26,952 bases of DNA from a virus. The translations under genes were made by a program, and so were the position numbers. The DNA is taken from IMG/VR virus record IMGVR_UViG_3300020159_002173, positions 1 through 26,952 of that record. One strand, 5' to 3'. Positions 15,232 through 22,316 of this stretch are shown in pieces. Position 1 is the first letter of the stretch, and each line of letters opens with the position of its first letter. The notes beneath the pieces are model-generated. The model was given only the letters and a program-made list of their open reading frames with translations, had not been told where the DNA came from and ran no database searches.

Positions 15232-15233
15232 GA

Positions 15234-15285
15234 AAACTGAGACGTTTGGACGTTTAAATAGTAGGTTCGATGCCTATCTCAGTTT
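15234..15285 (+). ncRNA. tRNA-like minihelix element
   Basis: AAACTGAG (15234-15241) pairs perfectly with CTCAGTTT (15278-15285), like an acceptor stem. Directly before the 3' strand is a T-arm: GTAGG, loop TTCGATG, CCTAT (15261-15277), four Watson-Crick pairs plus one G-U, with the canonical TTCRAnn seven-base loop. Between acceptor and T-arm are only 19 bases (15242-15260), with a possible 4-bp ACGT hairpin, so there is no D-arm or normal anticodon arm. It could be an RNase P-type processing signal, a decayed tRNA or attachment-site remnant. It is not a functional tRNA as it stands. Confidence 0.4.
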
Positions 15286-15299
15286 CACTTAATTTAAAA
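15286..15299 (+). promoter_or_regulatory. Shared leader element, copy 2
   Basis: CACTTAATTTAAAA again, 33 bases before the ATG of the AAA+ ATPase gene, identical in sequence and offset to the copy before the HTH gene. It follows the tRNA-like element directly. Confidence 0.4.
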
Positions 15300-15318
15300 C
15301 AATAAAAAAAAATAGAAT

Positions 15319-16440
15319 ATGAAATTCCAAAGCAAAAAAATCGATTTGACCGCATCTGCATTAGGATTAAAGGCCAATGCAGTTGACAATGTAGAGATAA
15401 TTAAGTCTATATTGGAGCCAAGAATGCGAGATATGCAGTCAGAACTTGTTAGTTCAGTGAACAAGCAAGTGGAGGTGATAAATACTTCAGTGAGTCACCT
15501 TGAGAAGGCGTCCAATGTATCAGCGATAGCTATTCACGAGATGAGAGCGCAAATGGAGCGAATAGAGAAGGCTCCTAAGGGAGGCGGAGATGTGAATATG
15601 GAGACATTGAAGGAGGCGATTGCTCACGGAATTGGAGACCTTTTAGAGCCAATGGTTACTCACGTATTGAGTCAAAAGACTCCAATGGAGGTGATTGTGA
15701 AACAAGTTGAGAAGGCGGACGTTCACGTAGATACGTGTCATTACAACTTCGACAAGTTGATTAAAATGGCGGGGGCGAGATTAAATGTAGCTTTGATAGG
15801 TGAAGCGGGCAGTGGTAAAACACATGGCGCACAACAATGTGCTGAGGTATTAGGCCTTCAGCACTATACTATATCATTCCATGCAAAAATGACAAGTACA
15901 GATTTGAGAGGTTATATGGATGCGATAGGGAAGTATAATGAGAGTGCATTGTATACTGCTTTCAAGAATGGAGGAGTGTTAATCTTGGACGAATTTGATA
16001 GGGCCAATACTGAAGTGGTAGTTAGTTTGAATAACTTGTTAGCGGGTAGAAGCTACTTGTTCCCAAATGGGGAAAATGTAGCAAAGCATGATGACCTCAT
16101 CATAATTGCATGCCAAAACACTACGGGAAGTGGAGCGAGCAAACAATATGCGGCTGCATCACGTCAAGATGCAAGTACATTGAATAGATTTGTGAAATTG
16201 GCATGGGATGTGGATGAGTGTTTGGAAATAGCTATAGCGGGTGATACTGAAGCCACAAGAGAGGTTCAGCGTATTCGTAGAAAGGCGAGAGATTTAGGTA
16301 TGGACATGGTAATATCGCCAAGACAAGCAATTCATGCCAATACCTTAATGGGTGTAGGTTTCACATTGGATGAGGCCTTGCAATATAGCATCTTTGAATG
16401 CTTAGCTGAAGACCAAATTTTAAGACTAAAAAATATTTAA
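15319..16440 (+). CDS. MoxR/CbbQ-type AAA+ ATPase
   Basis: The 373-aa protein has an N-terminal helical, coiled-coil-like region (about 25-130) and a C-terminal AAA+ module. Walker A is GEAGSGKT (about 161-168), Walker B VLILDEFDRAN (220-230), sensor 1 IIACQNT (262-268), a putative arginine finger in LNRFVKL (about 290) and sensor 2 SPRQAIH (about 333-339). The insert-type layout matches the MoxR/AAA_5 clade, whose members remodel protein complexes with a partner protein encoded downstream. The next gene starts three bases later and is the likely partner. Target and timing are unknown. Confidence 0.85.
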   Translation: MKFQSKKIDLTASALGLKANAVDNVEIIKSILEPRMRDMQSELVSSVNKQVEVINTSVSHLEKASNVSAIAIHEMRAQMERIEKAPKGGGDVNMETLKEAIAHGIGDLLEPMVTHVLSQKTPMEVIVKQVEKADVHVDTCHYNFDKLIKMAGARLNVALIGEAGSGKTHGAQQCAEVLGLQHYTISFHAKMTSTDLRGYMDAIGKYNESALYTAFKNGGVLILDEFDRANTEVVVSLNNLLAGRSYLFPNGENVAKHDDLIIIACQNTTGSGASKQYAAASRQDASTLNRFVKLAWDVDECLEIAIAGDTEATREVQRIRRKARDLGMDMVISPRQAIHANTLMGVGFTLDEALQYSIFECLAEDQILRLKNI

Positions 16441-16442
16441 TC

Positions 16443-17327
16443 ATGAGAAGCGAAGTAAAAAATAAATTGACTAAGACATACTCTACCTTTAGTGAGTATG
16501 TTTCAATGGCAGTGGAGATGCCAAAAGTGAAATGGAGCGGATATGCATCTGAAGAAAGTGGAGACGAGTCTTTCTATGGCGATACGAATAGCTTTGGAGA
16601 CATGGTAAATAGATGCTATGACGGGTATAATGCCAAGAAAATATCCGACAAACGTCATGTCATAGGAGATATGGTTAGTGTCTTCAAGGAGACTGCTGAT
16701 TTGTCGGTGTCGGGAGAGTCATTGGACATACCGACATTCTTATCGGGAAACATGAGATGCTTTTGGAAGGATATCAGCGATGATATTCAACCAAAAAGAG
16801 TGCACCTCGTGTACAATGGTGCGACTCCATGGTACGTGGACGCTGAGAACTACATAAACCATGGTGGTGCGATAAGCGCATTGGCTGATGCATTGACAGA
16901 GAATGGGTATAGCGTTAAAATAAGCGCATACTATCCTATAGACAATGTGGTTAGTGGAGCATACTACGGAGCGATAGAGTTGAAGTCATACCAAGAAGAC
17001 TTGGACGTGTGTAGAATTGGTGCAGTCACTCATGCATCATTTTTAAGACGCATAGTATTTGCTCACTTAGAGAAAGTGGGGGCGTACTTAGGTCTAAAGA
17101 ATAACGGGATAGACCCTATGGAGGTGAGCTATGGTAGAACTAAAGACATTAACATTATAAGCGAAGAAGAGGAGGCTGATTGGTTAAGAATTAGTGATGA
17201 TGAGATTATCATCAAGGTTCAATCACCGGAGAGTGCTAACTTCGCAACTACCAAGAGTTCAGCTGACTTTGTTACTGAGTCAGTGGAGAAGATAACGAAT
17301 GACAAAACTAATTTGATAAAACTTTAA
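16443..17327 (+). CDS. Probable partner of the MoxR-like ATPase (DUF7192-like)
   Basis: A 294-aa protein that follows the AAA+ gene by two bases. The core at about 120-220 reads KRVHLVYNGATPWYVDAENY, GGAISALADALTENGYSVKI and DVCRIGAVTHASFLRRIVF. I associate this arrangement with a phage protein family often paired with MoxR-like ATPases (tentatively DUF7192). It is reminiscent of a von Willebrand A-type fold, but no DxSxS metal site is seen. The N-terminus is acidic (ASEESGDESFYGDTNSFGDM). By analogy with MoxR-VWA pairs it may be the substrate-handling subunit. An 18-bp palindrome copy lies inside at 16677. Confidence 0.65.
   Translation: MRSEVKNKLTKTYSTFSEYVSMAVEMPKVKWSGYASEESGDESFYGDTNSFGDMVNRCYDGYNAKKISDKRHVIGDMVSVFKETADLSVSGESLDIPTFLSGNMRCFWKDISDDIQPKRVHLVYNGATPWYVDAENYINHGGAISALADALTENGYSVKISAYYPIDNVVSGAYYGAIELKSYQEDLDVCRIGAVTHASFLRRIVFAHLEKVGAYLGLKNNGIDPMEVSYGRTKDINIISEEEEADWLRISDDEIIIKVQSPESANFATTKSSADFVTESVEKITNDKTNLIKL
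16677..16694. promoter_or_regulatory. Dispersed 18-bp near-palindrome, copy 5 (intragenic)
   Basis: AGTGTCTTCAAGGAGACT inside the ATPase-partner gene, encoding part of SVFKETA. All invariant positions are kept. Confidence 0.5.
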
Positions 17328-17338
17328 AAAAAAATACA

Positions 17339-17647
17339 ATGAATAACGGACAAGGAATTTTTGAAGACGGGAAATACTCTGTATTATCGGAGATTACCGC
17401 ACTCCTAACATTGATAGATGTTAAAGAGAGAGACATGGTAGCAAACCACTACATAAAATTATGGCAAGAGATGCCACAAGATAGCGGGAGAAAGTACGTT
17501 GAGGTACTGATGCAAATAGAGAGTCATTCAGCATCAAGAGGCATGGGGGTACCTACCGCAATTGCGGTGTACATTAAGGATTTGATGTACTCTCAATTGA
17601 CGCTTGATATAGATGAGGACTTGTTTTTAACACTAAATACAAATTAA
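17339..17647 (+). CDS. Unknown 102-aa protein
   Basis: Starts MNNGQGIFEDGKYSVLSE after the A-rich leader AAAAAAAAATACA. It is helical with mixed charge (LLTLIDVKERDMVANHYIKL) and an acidic C-terminal part (LTLDIDEDLFLTLNTN). No domain is recognised. It is spaced 11 bases from the ATPase partner and one base from the zinc-ribbon gene, so it is cotranscribed with both. Confidence 0.7.
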   Translation: MNNGQGIFEDGKYSVLSEITALLTLIDVKERDMVANHYIKLWQEMPQDSGRKYVEVLMQIESHSASRGMGVPTAIAVYIKDLMYSQLTLDIDEDLFLTLNTN

Positions 17648-17648
17648 T

Positions 17649-17867
17649 ATGAAGACTAAATTTGAGTTAGCCAAAGAGCAGATAGCACTACAAGAGAAGA
17701 TACAGCGAGAGGCAAATGTAAACATTGCAACTTGTGGGAATTGCGGTAATGTAGTACTATATGAGAGAGGAGTTGAAGAGATTCAATGCTTTTCATGTGA
17801 ACAAGTAATAAATACATGGGATTGCACTGATTTGTGGGGGATAGGGGATGAAAATAATTTCAAATAA
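17649..17867 (+). CDS. Zinc-ribbon protein, short paralogue (72 aa)
   Basis: An N-terminal helix (FELAKEQIALQEKIQREANV) is followed by a four-Cys ribbon: CGNC at about 28-31 and CFSC at about 49-52, then DCTDLWGIGDE. The whole protein aligns with the C-terminal part of the 161-aa protein at 19218: KEQI-LQ-K, VN-A/V-x-C-x-x-C, IQC-x-x-C, DC-x-DLW-x-x-GDE are shared. It probably binds zinc. Its role is unknown, though such ribbons often mediate nucleic-acid or RNA-polymerase contact. Confidence 0.75.
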   Translation: MKTKFELAKEQIALQEKIQREANVNIATCGNCGNVVLYERGVEEIQCFSCEQVINTWDCTDLWGIGDENNFK

Positions 17868-17888
17868 AATAATATAAATTAATTACCA

Positions 17889-18062
17889 ATGGAGAATTTA
17901 TTAAACTACATCAATAATGAGATTCAAAGAGTCGAGTCGGCTGATTACTTCAATGAATTAAATAGTATATGGAAAGATTCCAATACTACATACATAGTTA
18001 TCAAGACTGAATTGAATACTTTATTACGAATTAAATTACAAATATTAACAACAATAAAATAA
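17889..18062 (+). CDS. Small unknown protein (57 aa)
   Basis: The frame ATG 17889-17891 to TAA 18060-18062 encodes MENLLNYINNEIQRVESADY onward, a mostly helical peptide ending LRIKLQILTTIK. It has the usual A/T leader (AAATTAATTACC) and short spacing to both neighbours, with codon use like theirs, so I take it as real. No function can be given. Confidence 0.6.
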   Translation: MENLLNYINNEIQRVESADYFNELNSIWKDSNTTYIVIKTELNTLLRIKLQILTTIK

Positions 18063-18068
18063 AACAAC

Positions 18069-18560
18069 ATGAAAAATTTAAGTAAAAAACAAAAAGACAT
18101 CGTGAATTCTATAATCGCAGAATTCCAACAACAAAACGAGAGCGAGTCATCTAATGACATGGTAGCTTACATTAATCGTGAGTTAAATACATCGAAACAA
18201 AGACTGCATGAAGCAAAAATGAAGAGCGATGCATTAAGAGTGATGATAGAAGAAAGCATTGCGGAGATTGTCATTAAGAGTAGAGACCTTGCGAATAAAT
18301 TTGGATATAAGTTTCATTGCGTTGAACACTTATCTAAGTTAAACAACGCAGACAATATAATAGAATATACCGAGATATGGGTAGAGGGTGCGCAAAGCAT
18401 CAAAATATATCCAAAACAATGTATATGGGTAGAGGGGCATTTATTCTACAATGAGTGTGAATTGACTGCATTAAGAGGTGGTAGAAGTACACATGAAGTT
18501 GACGTGGTAAAAGCAATTGCGAATCAAATAATTGAACTTAAGAAAAAAGAAAATAATTAA
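18069..18560 (+). CDS. Unknown 163-aa protein with N-terminal coiled coil
   Basis: The N-terminal half is charged and helical (KKQKDIVNSIIAEFQQQNES, NRELNTSKQRLHEAKMKSDA). The C-terminal half is beta-rich with a repeated IWVEG motif (EIWVEGAQSIKIYP and CIWVEGHLFYNE) and ends in a helix with a KKKENN tail. No domain is recognised. It lies within the run of small right-arm genes. Confidence 0.7.
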   Translation: MKNLSKKQKDIVNSIIAEFQQQNESESSNDMVAYINRELNTSKQRLHEAKMKSDALRVMIEESIAEIVIKSRDLANKFGYKFHCVEHLSKLNNADNIIEYTEIWVEGAQSIKIYPKQCIWVEGHLFYNECELTALRGGRSTHEVDVVKAIANQIIELKKKENN

Positions 18561-18585
18561 TTTAACTAAATAAAAATATAACAAA

Positions 18586-19197
18586 ATGGCAACAAACAAT
18601 TTTCACTACGTAAATGCATCATGTGCATTCGTAGTATGCGACAGACAAGACTATGTAGAGGATGACGATACATGGTATGACTATGACCTTGAGATGGACG
18701 ACTTAAGAGAGTCTATCAAAGTAATTGCTGAGGAAGAAGGATTAGAATTAAGACCTTCTAATACCAATGATAGAAGAGAACTGCGAAGCTTCCCGTCTCA
18801 GACAATGTTTGACGTGATTAAGGACTTCAATGTCTTCGGTGTTGAGGTGGAGCTAAATATTACGATGATAGTAAGGCAAGGATACTACTCATCTGCTTGT
18901 TTAGATTGGCAGTTAACTATATCTATCGGAGATAGTGTCTTCGAGGATACTGATATGGTTAGCACTGATGACATAGCCGATGCTATTGGCGATGATTACT
19001 TCAATGGGATTGGAGGCGAGTGCGCTAAGCAGTACGGGGTCGAGAATCCATTGCAAGAGAGTGCTAGATTCATAAACGAGAAGATTGAGGAGAATATCGC
19101 CAAGATAGAGGCTATATTCAAGTCTGTATCTAATCCTTTTAGACTCTTAGGAACTGCATCTAACGGGGAGGCTTTTTACGAAAAGATAAATAAATAA
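18586..19197 (+). CDS. Unknown acidic 203-aa protein
   Basis: Starts MATNNFHYVNASCAFVVCDR, with a strongly acidic N-terminal region (DYVEDDDTWYDYDLEMDDLR) and beta strands such as VELNITMIVRQGYYSSACLD. The second half is helical and acidic. Net negative charge and small size recall DNA-mimic or anti-host proteins, but this is only a compositional remark. An 18-bp palindrome copy is inside at 18934. Confidence 0.7.
   Translation: MATNNFHYVNASCAFVVCDRQDYVEDDDTWYDYDLEMDDLRESIKVIAEEEGLELRPSNTNDRRELRSFPSQTMFDVIKDFNVFGVEVELNITMIVRQGYYSSACLDWQLTISIGDSVFEDTDMVSTDDIADAIGDDYFNGIGGECAKQYGVENPLQESARFINEKIEENIAKIEAIFKSVSNPFRLLGTASNGEAFYEKINK
18934..18951. promoter_or_regulatory. Dispersed 18-bp near-palindrome, copy 6 (intragenic)
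   Basis: AGTGTCTTCGAGGATACT inside the acidic 203-aa gene, encoding part of SVFEDTD, similar to SVFKETA at copy 5 although the proteins are unrelated. All invariant bases are kept. Confidence 0.5.
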
Positions 19198-19217
19198 AAA
19201 AAAATAAAATACAAACC

Positions 19218-19703
19218 ATGTTACACAACGAACACTTGAAAAAGGCTGACGAGCTATACGAAATACGTCATGACGACAATGGGAATGCAATTCATATCTT
19301 CATTAAGGATGGCAATGCCAATATTTATAGAACGCTTTACGACATGATTCAAAGAGAATACCTTGGGCAAAATGGCGTAGAGGTTATTCAAATCACAGAG
19401 GATGGGTTAACTGAGTTGTATGGATTGTTAGGTAGTCATTATTCTTTTGACGATGTAAAAAAATTATACCTAAAAATGCCGAATAAAAAGCTGTCATTTT
19501 ATGTAGTTAAGGAGCAAATCCAACTGCAACACAAAATGAAAACATCGGGGAGCGTGAATGCAGTTATCTGCACACATTGTGACCAAGTTTTACTTCACGA
19601 CCTATCGGTTTCTGCGATACAATGTTGCGCTTGCGATGAGGTCATGAGCGTAAGCGATTGTAGGGATTTATGGAGAGGCGGTGACGAATATGATTACCAA
19701 TAA
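19218..19703 (+). CDS. Zinc-ribbon protein, long paralogue (161 aa)
   Basis: The N-terminal domain of about 90 residues (LKKADELYEIRHDDNGNAIH and NGVEVIQITEDGLTELYGLL) is joined to a C-terminal copy of the 72-aa zinc ribbon. CTHC at about 118-121 and CCAC at about 138-141 are followed by DCRDLWRGGDEYDY. About half of the ribbon positions match the short paralogue. A gene duplication with domain gain, or domain loss in the short copy, is implied. Function unknown. Confidence 0.75.
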   Translation: MLHNEHLKKADELYEIRHDDNGNAIHIFIKDGNANIYRTLYDMIQREYLGQNGVEVIQITEDGLTELYGLLGSHYSFDDVKKLYLKMPNKKLSFYVVKEQIQLQHKMKTSGSVNAVICTHCDQVLLHDLSVSAIQCCACDEVMSVSDCRDLWRGGDEYDYQ

Positions 19704-19715
19704 AATACAAATAAT

Positions 19716-19862
19716 ATGACTAACATTCAAAGAAAATTAGTGTTTAAAAGGGCATGGAGAGAGCATAAGATTAAGCTAAAGCACAATTGCAGTAGCACTC
19801 TATCAGAATGCCTAATAAGACACTATAGGATAGCGAGACTACTAAAAGAAAATTATCAATAA
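19716..19862 (+). CDS. Small basic protein (48 aa)
   Basis: ATG 19716-19718 to TAA 19860-19862 gives MTNIQRKLVFKRAWREHKIK onward, basic and helical, ending RLLKENYQ. The leader AAATACAAATAAT is typical for this arm. Short lysine-rich proteins with a KRAW motif are frequent in Bacteroidota phages and have no known role. The partial gene at the right edge contains an internal MTN that could be a related start. Confidence 0.6.
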   Translation: MTNIQRKLVFKRAWREHKIKLKHNCSSTLSECLIRHYRIARLLKENYQ

Positions 19863-19880
19863 ATCATTAAAACAAAAATC

Positions 19881-20148
19881 ATGAGTTTAAAAAAAAATAT
19901 TACCGCTACTTGCTATGATGGCAATGTCTTCTGATGGGATGGAATTTGGCTGCTTATCTAATCCTAAACGTAAACGTAAATTCGTAACATTAACTGACGA
20001 ACAAAAGGAACGACTGAAAAGAGAAAGATTAAAGGATAAGGGGTTGAAAGAATTTTGGATTGAAGGTGAATGTATAATGGCAATTAACGAAAGAGTTGCA
20101 ATTAAAAAATATAACAACAAAAATAAAACACAATGGACAAGGCAGTAA
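19881..20148 (+). CDS. Small protein with hydrophobic N-terminus, apparent frameshift at A9
   Basis: ATG at 19881 opens MSLKK and then the frame closes after 17 codons. Reading one base forward after the run of nine A (19889-19897) continues without interruption to 20148: MSLKKILPLLAMMAMSSDG, then a basic KRKRK segment, a charged helix (LTDEQKERLKRERLKDKG) and LKEFWIEGECIMAINERVAI. Small phage proteins with such an LKK-LLPLLAM start and a final I-x-A-I-N-x-x-x-A motif are familiar from Bacteroidota phages, so the join is probably right. Either the run has one A too many in the assembly or expression needs slippage at A9. An internal start at ATG 19915 would lose most of the hydrophobic N-terminus. 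Confidence 0.55.
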
Positions 20149-20597
20149 ATAAAAATGTAGCTATGCTACTTAAAAAACAAGGGTATAGGAATCCTACTTT
20201 GTGCTACTACTTCGAGGATGGAGTATTTGTACAAAATGATTCCAAGGATGTAACGGGGAGTGATTACGGCTCTGAATTCAGAATCGAATATGGGGAGTTG
20301 CTAGAGAATTGGAATAGCGGTTGGCTCGCTAAAAAGAATGGGGATAGATGCTTCGGATGCTCTAAAGATAGAGGTTATTTCGAGACATTCTCAGCACCTA
20401 CAATTATAGAGGCAGTGATGTGGATATACGAAAAGTATGGGATATGGATAGCAGTTACACAAGAACTAGGAGCTACTATAACTTTTTGTTATCAAGTAAT
20501 GGGAGAGCATACATCTTCTACTTACAAGCAGTTTTTTAAATCACCAACAGAAGCGTATGAGTCAGCAATTGAAAACACTTTAAAAAATATACAATGA
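20133..20597 (+). CDS. Unknown 154-aa phage protein
   Basis: Starts MDKAVNKNVAMLLKKQGYRN inside the end of the preceding gene (16-base overlap). The middle has EFRIEYGELLENWNSGWLAK, and the second half FETFSAPTIIEAVMWIYEKYGIWIAV, a layout I recall from hypothetical proteins of Bacteroidota phages (a conserved PT-x-x-E/x-x-x-x-W-I-Y block). No enzymatic motif is seen. The next gene overlaps it by 4 bases. Confidence 0.7.
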   Translation: MDKAVNKNVAMLLKKQGYRNPTLCYYFEDGVFVQNDSKDVTGSDYGSEFRIEYGELLENWNSGWLAKKNGDRCFGCSKDRGYFETFSAPTIIEAVMWIYEKYGIWIAVTQELGATITFCYQVMGEHTSSTYKQFFKSPTEAYESAIENTLKNIQ

Positions 20598-20857
20598 ACA
20601 AGAATGCATCAAATTTAGTAGTGATAGTAAGCGCAGTGCTACTAATCATCATCATCGGCGGTCTCTTCGGGGACACTGATTTTAAAGTCGCTCAACAAGA
20701 AGAGCATTACGCAAAATGCCAATGGGACGATTGCGACAAACTAACGGAGTCGTGCGAGGACAAGGACGAGTGTGACTCGTGCCTAATATATGACATACAC
20801 GTAGAGCATCCTACATGGACACCATCGCAATGCGAAGATTTTTTATTCGAAAATTAA
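20594..20857 (+). CDS. Membrane-anchored Cys-rich small protein (87 aa)
   Basis: One strong N-terminal membrane span (about 7-24, LVVIVSAVLLIIIIGGLFG) without a clear cleavage site, followed by an acidic Cys-rich domain with six Cys (CQWDDCDKLTESCEDKDECDSC and a later C). It could expose the Cys domain to the periplasm; disulfides or metal binding are possible. It overlaps the gene before it by four bases. A palindrome copy lies over codons for GGLFGDT. Confidence 0.65.
   Translation: MNKNASNLVVIVSAVLLIIIIGGLFGDTDFKVAQQEEHYAKCQWDDCDKLTESCEDKDECDSCLIYDIHVEHPTWTPSQCEDFLFEN
20660..20677. promoter_or_regulatory. Dispersed 18-bp near-palindrome, copy 7 (intragenic)
   Basis: GGTCTCTTCGGGGACACT inside the membrane Cys-rich gene. 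It is nearly the reverse complement of copy 1 at 9935, which shows that the same variant occurs in both arms. Confidence 0.55.
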
Positions 20858-20868
20858 ACCAATATACA

Positions 20869-21093
20869 ATGAACATAACATACGCAAAAAATACAAGCCA
20901 ACGACACGCCAATACATTCAACGAAGATGAAAGAGTATTCGTAGCAGATAATGGGGTTGATAAGGTAGTTGTAAAGGTCAGAAAGTGGAATGAAAAACAG
21001 CAGACGTTTGCTATTATACTAAATGGCAATTATGTGACTGCGTCAAGCAACTATTTAAAGGCTATAGGAGAAGCCGTGCTATTACTTAGTTAA
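20869..21093 (+). CDS. Unknown 74-aa protein
   Basis: I choose the ATG at 20869, preceded by AATATACA, the leader type of this arm; an upstream ATG at 20815 would overlap the previous gene by 43 bases. The protein (MNITYAKNTSQRHANTF onward) has beta strands (DERVFVADNGVDKVVVKVRK) and a final helix. No family is recognised. Confidence 0.65.
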   Translation: MNITYAKNTSQRHANTFNEDERVFVADNGVDKVVVKVRKWNEKQQTFAIILNGNYVTASSNYLKAIGEAVLLLS

Positions 21094-21102
21094 AAGTATT
21101 AC

Positions 21103-21381
21103 ATGATAAATAAATTTCTAAACAAAGCAAACAGCCCAAATGTAGAGTTAAAGCTAAATGACTTCTGCTTCAGTGTATTCGGTAAGACACATATAGATAT
21201 TATGCAGTTCAATGATAATATGCAGATGATTGCGCTATCAATGTTTCTACAGCAGGAATTAATAAAGCAGGAGGATATTACGCCTACTAAGTTTGGGTTA
21301 TCAGTACATAGAAGATGTGTTGAGAAAGGTATTAATGAATATTGTGAAAAATTAAATAAAAAAAATGATACATACACTTAA
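21103..21381 (+). CDS. Unknown 92-aa protein
   Basis: Starts MINKFLNKANSPNVELKLND; helical, with LSMFLQQELIKQ and a basic-charged C-terminus ending KLNKKNDTYT. Nothing marks a function. It lies nine bases after the preceding gene. Confidence 0.6.
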   Translation: MINKFLNKANSPNVELKLNDFCFSVFGKTHIDIMQFNDNMQMIALSMFLQQELIKQEDITPTKFGLSVHRRCVEKGINEYCEKLNKKNDTYT

Positions 21382-21397
21382 TCTAACAGACTAAGAA

Positions 21398-21580
21398 ATA
21401 AGTATTATCGCAAACGCCTTAAACGCCTATTTGAGTGATGCACACGAGCAACTTGAGAACAAAGGCGTAATGATGAGTGATAGAACAAAGCAGCCACTTG
21501 GCGACATTGAAAAAGCGATGCTTGAGAAAAGGGAGGAATTGGCTATGCCACTATTGAGGCTTTTTGAGAATTTGGACTAA
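21398..21580 (+). CDS. Small protein with apparent ATA start codon (60 aa)
   Basis: The frame after TAA at 21392-21394 reads GAA ATA AGT ATT ATC GCA, then continues to TAA at 21578-21580: SIIANALNAYLSDAHEQL, then an Asp/Lys-rich helical part and AMPLLRLFENLD. The first ATG in frame is not until 21470, in the middle of the helix, so the natural start seems to be the ATA at 21398, an ATG changed at its third base. Either a rare start codon is used, translation begins at 21470 giving 36 residues, or the gene is newly inactivated. Confidence 0.45.
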   Translation: MSIIANALNAYLSDAHEQLENKGVMMSDRTKQPLGDIEKAMLEKREELAMPLLRLFENLD

Positions 21581-21615
21581 TTAACTAATTAAATAATAAA
21601 CAAAAATAAAACACA

Positions 21616-22290
21616 ATGAAAAAGCAATTAAACAACAAAGAGAATTTTTTAGAATTCCTAAGAAACGGCCAATGGGCCATAGTTACGGGAGATAATCCTA
21701 ATGGTAAAGTGGCACCCGCACATAGTAATGAGGCGCAAAAGTACAAGGTATGGCAATGGCTTCTCGACAGAGACTATACTGCTACGAGTTGTATAGGCTT
21801 CTACAATAATTTATTTGAGAGTTCGTACTTCGTCTATGGGATGTCTTACGCAGATGCGATTGACTTCGCAGTAGATTTCGAGCAAGAATGCGTGGCGACT
21901 AACATGGGTATGGTGTACCAAGATGGTAGATACAACGACTACCTTGACACGCTTCCGTGCGATGATACATATTCGGGGTTCACGGAGATAGTCATCGGTG
22001 ATGATAGTTTTCGATTCTACGTTCAGTATGATTGGAGCAAAACAAAGCCTGCGGTTATTGTTAGGAATAAAGCAGCAGCAGTTGCTGTAATAAATGGGGA
22101 GCCGGAGTCGAGTGGGACGCTTCTTGCATCTGCTTGGAGTTTTGTGATAAGGTCTATGGCAAAGGCTAATGAAGATATATGGGAGGATATGCCATTATTC
22201 AAAGAGGCGGCAAGGGGATTAGTGGAAATAAAACTTTTTGACAATAACGGCAGATTAACATCATCGGGTAGTCAATTCTTTGGTATCTAA
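21616..22290 (+). CDS. 224-aa protein with DUF3293-like N-terminal domain
   Basis: The N-terminal 95 residues read as DUF3293: WAIVTGDNPNGK, a helix containing KVWQWLLDRDY, then CIGFYN and SSYFVYGMSYADAIDFAVDF followed by QECV. The C-terminal 110 residues contain FTEIVIGDDSFRFYVQYDWS and a helical end, with no recognisable family. DUF3293 has no firm function. The gene has a clear leader (ACAAAAATAAAACACA). Domain call by pattern only. Confidence 0.6.
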   Translation: MKKQLNNKENFLEFLRNGQWAIVTGDNPNGKVAPAHSNEAQKYKVWQWLLDRDYTATSCIGFYNNLFESSYFVYGMSYADAIDFAVDFEQECVATNMGMVYQDGRYNDYLDTLPCDDTYSGFTEIVIGDDSFRFYVQYDWSKTKPAVIVRNKAAAVAVINGEPESSGTLLASAWSFVIRSMAKANEDIWEDMPLFKEAARGLVEIKLFDNNGRLTSSGSQFFGI

Positions 22291-22310
22291 TTTAATAACA
22301 AATAAATTTG
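22279..22310 (+). promoter_or_regulatory. Bacteroidota promoter before the 76-aa gene
   Basis: TTTG (22279-22282), 20 bases, TAAATTTG (22303-22310): an exact consensus fit. The start would be near 22314, only a few bases before the ATG at 22317, so this transcript would be almost leaderless. It would be an internal promoter of the rightward arm; the -33 box lies in the last codons of the preceding gene. Confidence 0.45.
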
Positions 22311-22316
22311 TAAAAA

